Counted from the first letter of the stretch, positions 1 through 7,990 are shown. The stretch: 30,265 bases of DNA from CAZALT01 sp964485515 (GCA_964485515.1 CAZALT010000022.1:1-30265); one strand, 5' to 3'. Notes: generated by a model not told the origin, from the sequence alone. Numbers and translations are program-made.

Positions 1-9
1 GGCTAGGAG

Positions 10-531
10 ATGCGCTTGGCGAAGCCTGACCCCTTCGCCGACGAAGCGTTCGGCGCGGCAATGGTCGTGCTGAGCGTTCACCACTGGACGGACTACGAGG
101 CTGGACTGGCCGAGCTGCGTCGGGTCTGCCTCGGACCGATCGTCATACTGACCTTCGATGCTGCGGTGCACGACACCCAGTGGGTCGTGACGGACTACCT
201 ACCCGAGATGGCAGATCTCCACCGCAACGTGCCGTCACCGCGCGATATCGCAGCGACGCTCGGAGGCGATGCCACCGTGTCGACCGTTCCGGTCCCCCAC
301 GACTGCCAGGACGGCTTCTGCCATGCGTGGTGGCGCCGGCCGCACGCATACCTCGACCCAGACGTCCGGGCTGGCATCTCCGGCATCGCCCGACTTCCCG
401 AGTCGGTCGTCCTGCCAGCCATGGAACGGCTCGCCAGAGACCTCGAGGACGGCACATGGGACGCCCACCACAGCGTTCTCCTCGCGAAGTCGGAGATCGA
501 CGCGGGCTACCGACTCGTGATCTCGCCGTGA
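10..531 (+). CDS. Class I SAM-dependent methyltransferase, N-terminally truncated, probably frameshifted
   Basis: The 173 residues match the second half of a small methyltransferase family: PFADEAF, then VLSVHHWTDYEAGLAELRRV and a following strand VILTFD are typical of the post-motif region and motifs IV-V. The glycine-rich SAM-binding motif I, which should lie about 40-60 residues earlier, is absent. In this frame a TAG stop sits at 4-6, and the GGAG before the ATG is directly adjacent to it, too close to be a good ribosome site. In the third frame, bases 3-26 read LGDALGEA and then stop at TGA 27-29. GDA-x-x-E-A is what normally precedes PFAD in this family, so a one-base shift near 27 would restore a gene entering from outside the window. 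Either the gene is decayed or there is a sequence error. The substrate is unknown. It converges with the crotonase gene ending at 674. Confidence 0.6.
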   Translation: MRLAKPDPFADEAFGAAMVVLSVHHWTDYEAGLAELRRVCLGPIVILTFDAAVHDTQWVVTDYLPEMADLHRNVPSPRDIAATLGGDATVSTVPVPHDCQDGFCHAWWRRPHAYLDPDVRAGISGIARLPESVVLPAMERLARDLEDGTWDAHHSVLLAKSEIDAGYRLVISP

Positions 532-673
532 CAGGACCATCGATGACCGGGTTCGGCCGATTGAGGGCCCGACAACATCGACTCGGCCGTCAGCCTTGGA
601 TCTAGCTGAGCTTCGGCCCTTCGAGTATCACCGGCGGGGAGGAGATTCGCAGCGTCTGGGGTGGTCATCGCGC
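532..673. other. Intergenic region between converging genes
   Basis: These 142 bp lie between the stop of the methyltransferase-like ORF and the stop of the leftward crotonase gene. I see no convincing gene, strong hairpin or copy of the locus palindrome here. Confidence 0.5.
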
Positions 674-1561
674 CTACGGTTCGGTCTTCGAGGCGGTGCT
701 GATCGGCGGTGCGTCGCGCCACGACGGGAGGCCGTCGTCGGCGGTTCCGACGGGCATGCCGTTGTCGTGCTTGACGGCCCAATGCGCGTGGTTGAGCTCG
801 TGCATGGTGAAGCACGCGTTGAGCGCGTTGTGGAAGCCCATGTTGTCGACGGTCTGGTTGACCGCCTCCTTGATGAGCAGCGCCGACATGGTGGGCTGCT
901 CGGCGATGCGCTGGGCGAACTCGACGGTCTTGTCGGCCAGCTCGTCGACCGGGAAGATCTTGGACACCATGCCGAGCTGGTAGGCCTCCTCGACGCCCAT
1001 GGAGTCGCCCGTGAGCATCAGCTCCTTGGTCTTGCGAGGACCGAACTCCCACGGGTGCGCGAAGTACTCGACGCCGCACATGCCGAGCCGGGTGCCCACC
1101 ACGTCGGCGAAGGTCACGTCATCCGCGGCGACGATGAGGTCGCACGCCCACATGAGCATGAGGCCCGCAGAGAAGACCGGACCGTGCACCTGGGCGACGG
1201 TGATCTTGCGGAGGTCACGCCAGCGGCGGGTGTTGTTGTAGAAGTAGTGCCACTCCTGCAGCATCAGTCCTTCGCTGCCCTCGCGAGTGCCACCGTTGCC
1301 CTTGCGGCTGGGGTGGTTGGCGAACTCCTCCATGACCACCGCCGAGCCCAAGTCGTGGCCCGACGAGAACATCTTGCCGACGCCGCCCAGGATGACGACC
1401 CGTACCTCGTCGTCGAACTCGGCCCGGCCGAAGGCCTCGTCGAGCTCGACGAGCATGCCCCGGTTCTGGGCGTTCCGGGCGTCGGGACGGTTCAACATGA
1501 TCCGCGCGATGCGGCCCTCGTCGAGCGTCTCATAGGTGATGTACGTGTACTCATTGGACAT
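674..1561 (-). CDS. Enoyl-CoA hydratase/isomerase (crotonase) family protein lacking both catalytic Glu
   Basis: This 295-aa protein has the crotonase fold: an early strand RIARIMLNRPDARNAQN, the oxyanion-hole segment MFSSGHDLG (about residues 64-72), KITVAQVHGPVFSAG, and LTGDSMGVEEAYQLGMVSKIFP. Counting from the CD pair after the second oxyanion loop, the positions of rat crotonase Glu144 and Glu164 hold Met135 and Val155. Simple syn-hydration by the classical glutamate pair is therefore unlikely, and isomerisation, C-C cleavage, thioester hydrolysis or a binding role are open. The start is the ATG at 1561, where the N-terminus lines up with the family. The open frame continues far upstream only as an Arg-rich shadow of the sulfotransferase. 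It is the last gene of the leftward operon from site A, 107 bp after the sulfotransferase stop. Confidence 0.85.
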   Translation of the reverse strand: MSNEYTYITYETLDEGRIARIMLNRPDARNAQNRGMLVELDEAFGRAEFDDEVRVVILGGVGKMFSSGHDLGSAVVMEEFANHPSRKGNGGTREGSEGLMLQEWHYFYNNTRRWRDLRKITVAQVHGPVFSAGLMLMWACDLIVAADDVTFADVVGTRLGMCGVEYFAHPWEFGPRKTKELMLTGDSMGVEEAYQLGMVSKIFPVDELADKTVEFAQRIAEQPTMSALLIKEAVNQTVDNMGFHNALNACFTMHELNHAHWAVKHDNGMPVGTADDGLPSWRDAPPISTASKTEP

Positions 1562-1668
1562 GGGCAAAGCGTTCCCTTCGCGTTCGACGTTTCGTGGTGT
1601 TGCCCTGAGGCCGCTAGCGCCGTTCTGCTGGGCGGTGGAGATGCTTGTCGTCCCTTGCCGGCGATGGG

Positions 1669-2832
1669 CTACCGATCGAGAGAGTCGAGCAGCTCGAAGT
1701 AGCGGTGAAGCGTTTGACGGATCTCGTCCTCGTCGAGCCCGTAGTCGGGGAGGGAGTACTCGAAGGTCCCGAGCTGGTGCATCGAGTGTTCCTCGTCCCA
1801 CTGCAGCATCTGGGTGCGGGCGTTTTCGGAGAGCGTCATGTCTGCGTGGTCGTAGAGCCGTTCGATCGTGGTGGGCAGATCGCCGACGATCGCTTCGAAT
1901 CGCAGGTCGAGCACCGACATGTCGGGAAGGGATTGTCGGTTGGCCAGGTGGGCGTCGACCAGCCAGGCGATGCTTGCTGCCGCGTGCCGTGTACTCGGCG
2001 TCGACGTGCCGTAGGCACGATGGAAGCACTCGATGAGTTTGCACATGGAGGGCAGGGTCTGGAGCGGCGACCGGTGGGCTATGACGAAGCGCGCGTCGGG
2101 AAAGACCTCGAGGAGGTCGAGTTCTTGTGACAGGTAGCTGGGGCACTTGAGCACCCAGGGTCGCTCGGAGCTGGCGAGCCCCTGCCACTGGAGGTACTTC
2201 ATCACGTCGCGCTGGAACTCGAAGCGGATCGTCCTTGGTTGCCCGGCGTACCATCGGACGTAGTCCGGGAGCTCGGCGAAGCCGATCGGCGTCGACGTCA
2301 CGAAGCAGCCTTCGCTCAGGAATCCGTCTTCCTCTGGCTCATGAGTCGAGAACTGGTGACCCAGTCGGGTCTCGGGCGACCGTTCGTCGAACCATGCGCA
2401 GAATGCGTCAGCTTCGGCGATGCGACCTGCGGTCGATTCACCCGGTTTGCCGGTCACTGACGCCCAGTTGAGCGCCTGCCAGAGCGTGAGGTAGTTGAAG
2501 TCGCCGGACGCGGCGAGCACCTTCTGCGTCTTCGTGGTCCCCGATCGCGCGGCTCCCGTGACAACGATGGGTCCCTTGATCGTCTGATCAGCGATCTCGG
2601 GGTGGCGTTCGAGGTCTCGTGCCATGCGCAGTCGATTGACGAGGTTGCGGAGCAGTCGCTGGTCGAATGCTCTGCTGCCTTCGGCATCGAGTTGCGCCCG
2701 GTCGTCGCTCAGCGCGGCGTGCAGGACGGTGAGGGGTTCGATGATCTCGTCGTCGGCGATGTCGAGGCCGGTGATCGCCCGGGCATTGGCCAGGAGTTCG
2801 TCGACCGATGACGGCAGTGGATGCGAGCTCAT
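1669..2832 (-). CDS. Sulfotransferase family protein
   Basis: This 387-aa protein belongs to the bacterial sulfotransferase family (Sulfotransfer_3 type) that moves sulfate from PAPS to a hydroxyl acceptor. The 5'-phosphosulfate loop is visible at about residues 88-101 (PIVVTGAARSGTT), and a 3'-phosphate-binding segment follows mid-protein (DARFVIAHRSPLQTLPSMCKL, where Arg and Ser are the expected ligands). The ATG at 2832 overlaps the upstream stop as ATGA, which suggests translational coupling; an alternative ATG at 2850 would give 393 aa. It is the third gene of the leftward operon of site A. Such paralogues are common in mycobacteria and their acceptors are mostly unknown. A sulfotransferase in a catabolic operon is unexpected; it could activate a hydroxyl as a leaving group or conjugate an intermediate, but that is inference. 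Confidence 0.85.
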   Translation of the reverse strand: MSSHPLPSSVDELLANARAITGLDIADDEIIEPLTVLHAALSDDRAQLDAEGSRAFDQRLLRNLVNRLRMARDLERHPEIADQTIKGPIVVTGAARSGTTKTQKVLAASGDFNYLTLWQALNWASVTGKPGESTAGRIAEADAFCAWFDERSPETRLGHQFSTHEPEEDGFLSEGCFVTSTPIGFAELPDYVRWYAGQPRTIRFEFQRDVMKYLQWQGLASSERPWVLKCPSYLSQELDLLEVFPDARFVIAHRSPLQTLPSMCKLIECFHRAYGTSTPSTRHAAASIAWLVDAHLANRQSLPDMSVLDLRFEAIVGDLPTTIERLYDHADMTLSENARTQMLQWDEEHSMHQLGTFEYSLPDYGLDEDEIRQTLHRYFELLDSLDR

Positions 2833-3869
2833 GGGGAGACGCTCGGCCATCGGTTGGCCGACGGGGTGAGGGGTCCGAGCTCGGTGACCGGCACGATGCC
2901 GGGCGGCGCAGCGATGATGTCGGGAATGCGGTTGAAGAGGTTGCCCGCGGTCGCCTCTGCCGAATCGAGACGTTCGACGCGCAGGCGGTTGCGTGGGGTG
3001 CCCTGGATGTCCCAGGTCATGTGCTCGACGTCTCCAGGGAGGAACATGCGCTGCTCGATGAGCGTCGTGGCGACGACGCCGTCGTCGGTGATCACCTCGC
3101 TGCGCGATCGCACCCCGACGCAGACGCCTGGCTCGAAGTAGCCCTCGGGTACGTAGAAGGTCTCGACCGGCACGTCGTACACGACGGGCTCGACGGTGGT
3201 GTTCGAGGTGGCGACGGTGTAGCCGAGTCGGCCGAGCACGAGTTCGGGGATGGACCGGATGCCGAGGAGCACCGGGTTCTTGTCCATCCCCATCTCGTAG
3301 AAGACCTCGGGTGGTTTGTTGATCATCGATCCGGGCTGGAGGGATCGGACCTGCCCCTGCGGATCGGTGAGGCTGCTGTGGTGCAGCTTGGTGATGTCGA
3401 CGCAGGGCCCGGCGGTGAGGATGCCGGACCAGATGCGCGACATGTCCCAGATGCCGCACCCGGTGAAGGTGACGCCGTTGTCCTGCGCGAGCGCTTCGAT
3501 CTCTTCGGCGATCTCGGGGTCGGTGACCTGCGGGAAGTAGGACTGCCCGCCGTGGCACGCGACATTGAGGCCCGCGCTCATGAAACCCCGGTAGGCCCTC
3601 ATGTTCGCTCGGAGCAGATCACGGTGGGTCACGACACCGATGTCGGCGTCGAGCCCGGTGAAGTCCGCCGTTTTGCGGTCCTCGATGATGACGCCGAGGT
3701 CGCGATCGAGTCCCGCGACGCGTCCGAGGTCTTGGCCGACTTTGAGCCCATCACGGTTGTAGGCCGCGACGATGGGCCAGCCTTTCTCGACGGCGTACCT
3801 GGTGATCAAGGCGCCGTACTGGCCGACGCCGTAGATGGCAATGCGGGGCGGCCGCGCGCTGGTGGTCAT
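2829..3869 (-). CDS. Dihydrodipicolinate-reductase-like NAD(P)-dependent oxidoreductase
   Basis: This 346-aa protein starts with a Rossmann nucleotide-binding motif, RIAIYGVGQYGALITRY (residues 9-25), and has the layout of DapB-like / 2,4-diaminopentanoate-dehydrogenase-like proteins: an N-terminal NAD(P) domain to about residue 130, then an alpha/beta domain with GCGIWDMSRIWSG. True DapB is about 100 residues shorter, and no lysine-biosynthesis gene is nearby, so a lysine role is unlikely. Long proteins of this kind recur in actinobacterial lipid and steroid catabolic loci without an assigned reaction. The ATG at 3869 has a good ribosome site (GAGGAGTGAGGA) just before it. It is the second gene of the site A leftward operon, 39 bp after the SDR stop, and its own stop overlaps the sulfotransferase start. 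Confidence 0.8.
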   Translation of the reverse strand: MTTSARPPRIAIYGVGQYGALITRYAVEKGWPIVAAYNRDGLKVGQDLGRVAGLDRDLGVIIEDRKTADFTGLDADIGVVTHRDLLRANMRAYRGFMSAGLNVACHGGQSYFPQVTDPEIAEEIEALAQDNGVTFTGCGIWDMSRIWSGILTAGPCVDITKLHHSSLTDPQGQVRSLQPGSMINKPPEVFYEMGMDKNPVLLGIRSIPELVLGRLGYTVATSNTTVEPVVYDVPVETFYVPEGYFEPGVCVGVRSRSEVITDDGVVATTLIEQRMFLPGDVEHMTWDIQGTPRNRLRVERLDSAEATAGNLFNRIPDIIAAPPGIVPVTELGPLTPSANRWPSVSP

Positions 3870-3908
3870 GTCCTCACTCCTCGACTCTGGGTGTCCTTCG
3901 CGTGGCGG

Positions 3909-4847
3909 TCAGAACCGCTCGTCCACCAGGTGTTCGCTCAACGACCACAACGCCCGCGCCCGTTGCGGATCCACGGCATAGGGCCGTACGCCGTCGTTGC
4001 CTGATTCCGTCACGGCTGCGACGTGGCAGTCCTCGCAGTAGCGGCCGCCGACCTCTTCGGCCGACGCGACGAAGGCCGCCCATACGGTGGTCGCCGCGCC
4101 CTGCTCGATCGTCTTCACGACGGGCTCGAAGTCCCCATCGGTTTCGGCGTCCCAGGCTTCGGCGATCATCTGCTCGAGGATCTCGGTCGTCGTGTGCCGG
4201 AGCAGCGCGGTGGGGATGCCACCGGGCTGCACCGCGACCGCACGGATATCGCGGTTGTGCAGTCGACGGTCCAGCTCGACGGCGAACAGGATGTTTGCTG
4301 TCTTCGACCTGCCGTAGGCCCAGAAGGGGTTATAGGTCGCGTGGTCGAAGCCCGGATCGTCCAGGTCGACGTCGGCCGACTGGTGTGCGGCCGAGGTCAG
4401 CGTGAGGACGCGTCCTCCGTCGCTGATGAGCGGTAGGAGCTGGTTGACGAGGACGAAGTGACCGAGGTGGTTCGTGCCGAAGTGCGTCTCGAACCCGTCG
4501 ACGGTGTGGCCGAAGGGGCAGTTCATGACGCCCGCGTTGGCGATGAGGACATCGAAGGGATCGTTGCGGGACAGGAGGGTCGCCGCGCAGGCACGTACGC
4601 TTTGGAGGGACCCGAGGTCGCATGCCACCAGGTCTATGTCGAGATCCCCGTAGCCGGAGAAGGCGAGTTGAGCCCCCTCGACGTCTCGCACTGCCCCTAC
4701 GACGGATGCGCCCCGTGTGGCGGCGGCACGCGCCGTCTCGAGTCCGAGACCGGACGACACACCGGTGACGAGCACTCGTGTCCCGGTGAGATCGACGCCG
4801 TCGAGGACCTCAGCTGTCGTTGATGTGGCCCCGAAGGACGTAGGCAT
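3909..4847 (-). CDS. Short-chain dehydrogenase/reductase (retinol-dehydrogenase-like)
   Basis: This 312-aa SDR has the cofactor motif TGVSSGLG (about residues 28-35), NAGV, a catalytic Ser in LTSAAH and YGRSK as the Y-x-x-x-K pair. Its long C-terminal part with PGGIPTALLRH and GAATTVWAAF resembles the retinol dehydrogenase / WW-domain oxidoreductase group. It probably oxidises or reduces an alcohol/ketone intermediate with NAD(P). The chosen start, ATG at 4847, has GGGGAGG 6-7 nt upstream. The frame stays open to 4931 but that would run through the operator and promoter. It is the first gene of the leftward operon of site A; the -10-like box TACGTT (4877-4882) gives a leader of about 23 nt. 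Confidence 0.88.
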   Translation of the reverse strand: MPTSFGATSTTAEVLDGVDLTGTRVLVTGVSSGLGLETARAAATRGASVVGAVRDVEGAQLAFSGYGDLDIDLVACDLGSLQSVRACAATLLSRNDPFDVLIANAGVMNCPFGHTVDGFETHFGTNHLGHFVLVNQLLPLISDGGRVLTLTSAAHQSADVDLDDPGFDHATYNPFWAYGRSKTANILFAVELDRRLHNRDIRAVAVQPGGIPTALLRHTTTEILEQMIAEAWDAETDGDFEPVVKTIEQGAATTVWAAFVASAEEVGGRYCEDCHVAAVTESGNDGVRPYAVDPQRARALWSLSEHLVDERF

Positions 4848-4876
4848 GCGGACCTCCCCGATTCCCCTCGCGGCCG

Positions 4877-4882
4877 AACGTA
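4877..4882 (-). promoter_or_regulatory. Candidate -10 box of the leftward SDR operon (TACGTT)
   Basis: Read on the minus strand, TACGTT begins 16 nt from the centre of palindrome A, the same spacing as at the other copies. The distal half-site of the palindrome then sits at the -35 position with a 17-bp spacer. The start site would be near 4870. Confidence 0.5.
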
Positions 4883-4889
4883 GCCGTTC

Positions 4890-4906
4890 GTGGCACTGAG
4901 TGCCAC
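4890..4906. promoter_or_regulatory. Operator palindrome, site A
   Basis: GTGGCACTGAGTGCCAC is an inverted repeat with 8-bp arms around a central G. The 15-bp core TGGCACTGAGTGCCA recurs exactly at 14158, 21916 and 29325. It lies between the divergent SDR and FAD-oxidase operons, with a TANNNT box at equal distance (16 nt from the centre) on both sides, so one bound dimer could control both directions. The likely ligand is the TetR protein encoded at 29400, because copy D lies in that gene's own upstream region. Whether binding represses or activates is not shown; overlap with the -35 region favours repression. Confidence 0.8.
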
Positions 4907-4913
4907 CACGGGT

Positions 4914-4919
4914 TACAGT
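4914..4919 (+). promoter_or_regulatory. Candidate -10 box of the rightward FAD-oxidase operon (TACAGT)
   Basis: TACAGT begins 16 nt after the centre of palindrome A and ends 6 nt before the ATG at 4926. Transcription would start at or beside that A, giving a leaderless message. Confidence 0.55.
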
Positions 4920-4925
4920 CGGCGC

Positions 4926-5015
4926 ATGCATGAGGACGGGAAGGGGCCTGCGCCCCGGATGGCGTTTCGGTTCATGGTCGAGCGGCGATCCGAGATCGAG
5001 GGGGTTGTCCGTTGA
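4926..5015 (+). CDS. Putative leaderless 29-aa small protein or leader peptide
   Basis: An ATG 6 nt after the -10-like box TACAGT opens a 29-codon frame that ends with TGA at 5013-5015. The stop overlaps the TTG start of the FAD oxidase as TTGA. The peptide begins MHEDGKGPAPRMAFRF, is basic (several Arg, two Lys/His near the start) and has no cysteine or membrane segment. It matches no family I recognise. Its position suggests two roles: a leader whose translation delivers ribosomes to the poorly initiating TTG of the next gene, or a genuine small protein. The last codons contain the GAGGGGG that serves as the ribosome site of the next gene, so translation of this ORF would affect access to it. 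It is not a mycofactocin precursor: the C-terminus is VVR, not the Val-Tyr end of MftA. Confidence 0.45.
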   Translation: MHEDGKGPAPRMAFRFMVERRSEIEGVVR

Positions 5016-6415
5016 ACGGGTCGGTGCTGCAGATCGCTGTGCTGCACGACGCGTTGGTCGAGATCGTCGGCGACGCGCACGTCGATGTCGGCGCGGCGAT
5101 CGCCGACGACGACACGCATGATGAGTGCCTCACCGTTGCGGCCGTGGTGCCTGCGGCGGTCGTGCGTCCTGGCACCACTTCGGAAGTGGCGGCAGTGGTC
5201 GCGCTGTGTGCCGAGCGGGGCGTCGCAGTCACGGTCCGGGGCTCGGGAACGGGTTTGTCGGGCGCGTGCACACCGGTGACCGGCGGGGTTGTCGTCTCCT
5301 TCGCTCGGATGGCGTCCATCGTCGAGATCGATGAGGACAACCACGTGGCCGTCGTGGAGCCCGGCGTGACCCTGCATCAGCTCGACGAAGCCCTTGCTCC
5401 GCTCGGGTTGATCTATCCCGTGTTCCCCGGCGAGAGCAGTGCCTCACTCGGCGGCAACGTCGCCACCAACGCGGGCGGGATGCGTGCGGTGAAGTACGGC
5501 GTCACACGTCATCACGTACTCGGCCTCACCGCGGTGCTCGGCACCGGCGAGACCGTCACGACGGGCGGCAAGTTCGTCAAAGCCAGCACCGGCTACGACC
5601 TCACCCAGCTCATCATCGGCTCGGAGGGAACCCTCGCCGTGGTGACCGAGGCGACCTTGAAGCTCTATCCGCGCCCGGCTCACGCCGCGACGCTGCTCGC
5701 TCCGTTCCGGACGGTCGACGAGATCTCCGATGCGGTACCGAAGATCGTTTCCAGCGGCGTCGGTCCGCTCGTGGTCGAGTACATCGACCGCACCGCCATG
5801 GCCGGGATCGTCAAGACGACGGGCGTCGATCTCGGCATCGATCCCGACATCAAGAAGCAGGCCCTCGCGTATCTCGTGGTGGTCCTCGAGCAGCGTCGCG
5901 CTGACCGACTCGACGAGGATGTCGAGGAGCTCGCGACGCTCACCAGTGAGCTCGGCGCGCTCGACGTCTACGTCCTGCCGTCCCATGCCGGCGCTCGACT
6001 CATCGAAGGTCGCGAACGAGCCTTCTGGGCGGCGAAGGGCGCGGGAGCGAACGACATCGTGGACATGGTCGTGCCTCGTGCCAGCATCCCGGCCTACATG
6101 TCCGCCGTGGCCGAAGCGGGCGAAGCGACGGGGAGCACGATCGTCGCATGTGGCCACGCCGGAGACGGCAACGTCCACCTCTCGGTGTACCAGCCTGATG
6201 ACGAGGCTCGAGACAAGCTCATGCTGTCGCTGTTCGAGGCGGGTATGGCGCTCGGTGGGGCCATCTCGGGCGAACACGGGATCGGCCGGGCGAAGCGCCA
6301 CTGGTACGAGGAACTGGAGGATCCGACGAAGCTCGCCCTGTTCCGCCGAATCAAGACGTCGTTCGACCCCGCCGGGGTGCTCAACCCCGGCGTGATGTTC
6401 GAGTGCTCGGCATGA
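5012..6415 (+). CDS. FAD-linked oxidase, glycolate oxidase subunit GlcD / D-lactate dehydrogenase-like
   Basis: This 467-aa flavoprotein oxidises 2-hydroxy acids to 2-oxo acids in its family. The N-terminal FAD-binding domain (PCMH type) shows VRGSGTGLSGACTP, FPGESSASLGGNVATNAGG, KYGVTRHHVLGL and GSEGTLAVVTEATLKL. The C-terminal domain has CGHAGDGNVHLSVY with the metal-type His residues and GAISGEHGIGRAKRHW, followed by FDPAGVLNPG. The length is normal for GlcD-like proteins, and no iron-sulfur partner is adjacent. The TTG at 5012 is chosen because GAGGGGG lies 7 nt upstream and it overlaps the small ORF stop; a GTG at 5024 is an alternative. The stop overlaps the TPP enzyme start (ATGA at 6412), which suggests the two act in sequence: hydroxy acid to oxo acid, then thiamine-dependent chemistry. 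Confidence 0.9.
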   Translation: MNGSVLQIAVLHDALVEIVGDAHVDVGAAIADDDTHDECLTVAAVVPAAVVRPGTTSEVAAVVALCAERGVAVTVRGSGTGLSGACTPVTGGVVVSFARMASIVEIDEDNHVAVVEPGVTLHQLDEALAPLGLIYPVFPGESSASLGGNVATNAGGMRAVKYGVTRHHVLGLTAVLGTGETVTTGGKFVKASTGYDLTQLIIGSEGTLAVVTEATLKLYPRPAHAATLLAPFRTVDEISDAVPKIVSSGVGPLVVEYIDRTAMAGIVKTTGVDLGIDPDIKKQALAYLVVVLEQRRADRLDEDVEELATLTSELGALDVYVLPSHAGARLIEGRERAFWAAKGAGANDIVDMVVPRASIPAYMSAVAEAGEATGSTIVACGHAGDGNVHLSVYQPDDEARDKLMLSLFEAGMALGGAISGEHGIGRAKRHWYEELEDPTKLALFRRIKTSFDPAGVLNPGVMFECSA

Positions 6416-7968
6416 ACGGCGCGCAGGCTCTCATCCGCACGCTGGTCGACTCCGGAGTCGACGTGTGCTTCATGAACCCCGGTACCTCCGAGATGCACTT
6501 CGTGGCCGCCCTCGACGACGTGCCCGAGATGCGCGGGATCCTCACCCTCTTCGAGGGTGTCGCCACCGGTGCCGCTGACGGCTACGCACGCATGGCCGAC
6601 CACCCTGCCGCGGTGCTGCTCCACCTCGGCCCGGGTCTCGGCAACGGACTCGCCAACCTCCACAACGCCCGCAAGGCGGCCACGCCGATCGTCAACATCG
6701 TCGGTGACCACGCGACCTATCACAAGCAGTACGACGCCCAGCTCGAGTCCGACATCGAGACCGTGGCCCGCAACGTGTCGACCTGGATCCGCTCCACGGC
6801 CACACCTGGCGAGATCGGCGCCGACGCCGCGGAGGCCGTCGCTGCGGCGACGGGTCCGCCAGGAAGTGTGGCGACACTGATCCTCCCCGCGGACGCCAGC
6901 TGGTCCGAGGGTGGAAACGTCGGAGAACCATCGCCACCCGCGGAGATGACCACCGCCTCCGACGACACGGTCGCCGAGGTTGCGGCCGCCCTCACCTCGG
7001 GCGCTCCCACCGCAATCCTGGTGGGCGGTACGGCGTGTCGTGAGCGAGCCCTTGTCGCCGCTAGCCGTGTGAGTAGCCACACCGGGGCGAAGCTCTTCAC
7101 CGAGGTGTTCCCGGGGCGGATCGAGCGCGGCGCCGGTCTGCCCACGGTGGGGCGGCTCGCCTACCTGGCCGAGTACGCGACCAAGCAGCTCGCAGGCCTG
7201 GAACATCTCGTGCTGGTCGGCGCCAAGTCGCCGGTCTCGTTCTTCGCGTACCCGGGACGCCCGAGCGACCTCGTTCCCCAGGGTTGTCAGGTGCATCACC
7301 TCGCCGGCCCCACCGACGACCCGGCTGCTGCCCTCGGAGCGGTCGCGACTGCGATCGGTGCCCCGCCCGATGGCGCTGTCCTCGAGGCCCCACGTCGCCC
7401 GGATCTTCCGTCCGGACCGCTCACCCCCCGAGCGATCGGTGACGTCCTCGGTCACCTGTTGCCCGAAGAGGCGATCGTGTCGGACGAGGGCAACACGCTC
7501 GGTGTCTACGCGATGCCCGCCACCGCCGGCGCCCCGCGCCACGACTGGCTCTGTCTCACCGGCGGAGCGATCGGCCAGGGTCTTCCCGTCGCGTTGGGTG
7601 CCGCCGTGGCGTGTCCGGGTCGTCGGGTCGTCGCGCTTCAGGCCGACGGCAGCTCGATGTACACGCTGCAGGCGTGGTGGACCATGGCCCGTGAACGCCT
7701 CGACGTGACCACGCTGCTGTTGAACAATCGGAGCTACGGCGTGTTGAACATGGAGCTCGATCGGGTCGGAGCCGGCAGCGGCGGTCCCCGAGCCAAGGCC
7801 ATGCTGGATCTCTCCGATCCCACGATCGACTTCGTCGATCTGGCGGGATCGATGGGCGTGCCATCTTCACGAGCCACGACAGCGGAAGAACTGGCCGAGC
7901 AGTTGGCGAAGAGCTTCGCCACGCCCGGTCCCGCGGTCATCGACTGCGTCGTGCCGTCGCTCCCCTAG
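6412..7968 (+). CDS. Thiamine-diphosphate-dependent enzyme, acetolactate-synthase large-subunit-like
   Basis: The 518-aa protein has the three TPP-enzyme domains. The N-terminal pyrimidine-binding domain carries the activating Glu48 in LTLFEGVATGAADGYARM. A central Rossmann-like domain follows (about residues 190-330). The C-terminal pyrophosphate domain has GGAIGQGLPVALGAA and the Mg-TPP motif QADGSSMYT ... LLLNNRSY. It is related to acetolactate synthase, benzoylformate decarboxylase, oxalyl-CoA decarboxylase and 2-hydroxyacyl-CoA lyase. There is no small regulatory subunit and no isoleucine/valine gene nearby, so a biosynthetic role is unlikely. Coupled to an FAD hydroxy-acid oxidase, a 2-oxo-acid decarboxylase or 2-hydroxyacyl-CoA lyase is more plausible. 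The ATG at 6412 overlaps the preceding stop; a GTG at 6403 would add three residues. Confidence 0.85.
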   Translation: MNGAQALIRTLVDSGVDVCFMNPGTSEMHFVAALDDVPEMRGILTLFEGVATGAADGYARMADHPAAVLLHLGPGLGNGLANLHNARKAATPIVNIVGDHATYHKQYDAQLESDIETVARNVSTWIRSTATPGEIGADAAEAVAAATGPPGSVATLILPADASWSEGGNVGEPSPPAEMTTASDDTVAEVAAALTSGAPTAILVGGTACRERALVAASRVSSHTGAKLFTEVFPGRIERGAGLPTVGRLAYLAEYATKQLAGLEHLVLVGAKSPVSFFAYPGRPSDLVPQGCQVHHLAGPTDDPAAALGAVATAIGAPPDGAVLEAPRRPDLPSGPLTPRAIGDVLGHLLPEEAIVSDEGNTLGVYAMPATAGAPRHDWLCLTGGAIGQGLPVALGAAVACPGRRVVALQADGSSMYTLQAWWTMARERLDVTTLLLNNRSYGVLNMELDRVGAGSGGPRAKAMLDLSDPTIDFVDLAGSMGVPSSRATTAEELAEQLAKSFATPGPAVIDCVVPSLP

Positions 7969-7990
7969 CCAGACCGAGGACCTCGACGTC

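Noticed and set aside
2829..3869. True dihydrodipicolinate reductase (dapB) of lysine synthesis
   Set aside because: The protein is about 100 residues too long, and no lysine-pathway gene is adjacent; only the general fold is supported.
2808..4004. A 398-aa plus-strand frame, with similar long frames at 596-1702 and 6094-7542
   Set aside because: These are antisense shadows over well-supported genes, rich in Val/Asp/His/Gly repeats typical of high-GC complementary frames and without recognisable motifs.
4926..5015. The 29-aa ORF as a mycofactocin precursor (MftA)
   Set aside because: It lacks the C-terminal Val-Tyr core, and no radical-SAM (MftC) or MftB gene is nearby.
6412..7968. Biosynthetic acetolactate synthase (ilvB)
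   Set aside because: No small subunit or ilvC/leu genes are near, and the gene is coupled to an FAD hydroxy-acid oxidase in a catabolic regulon.
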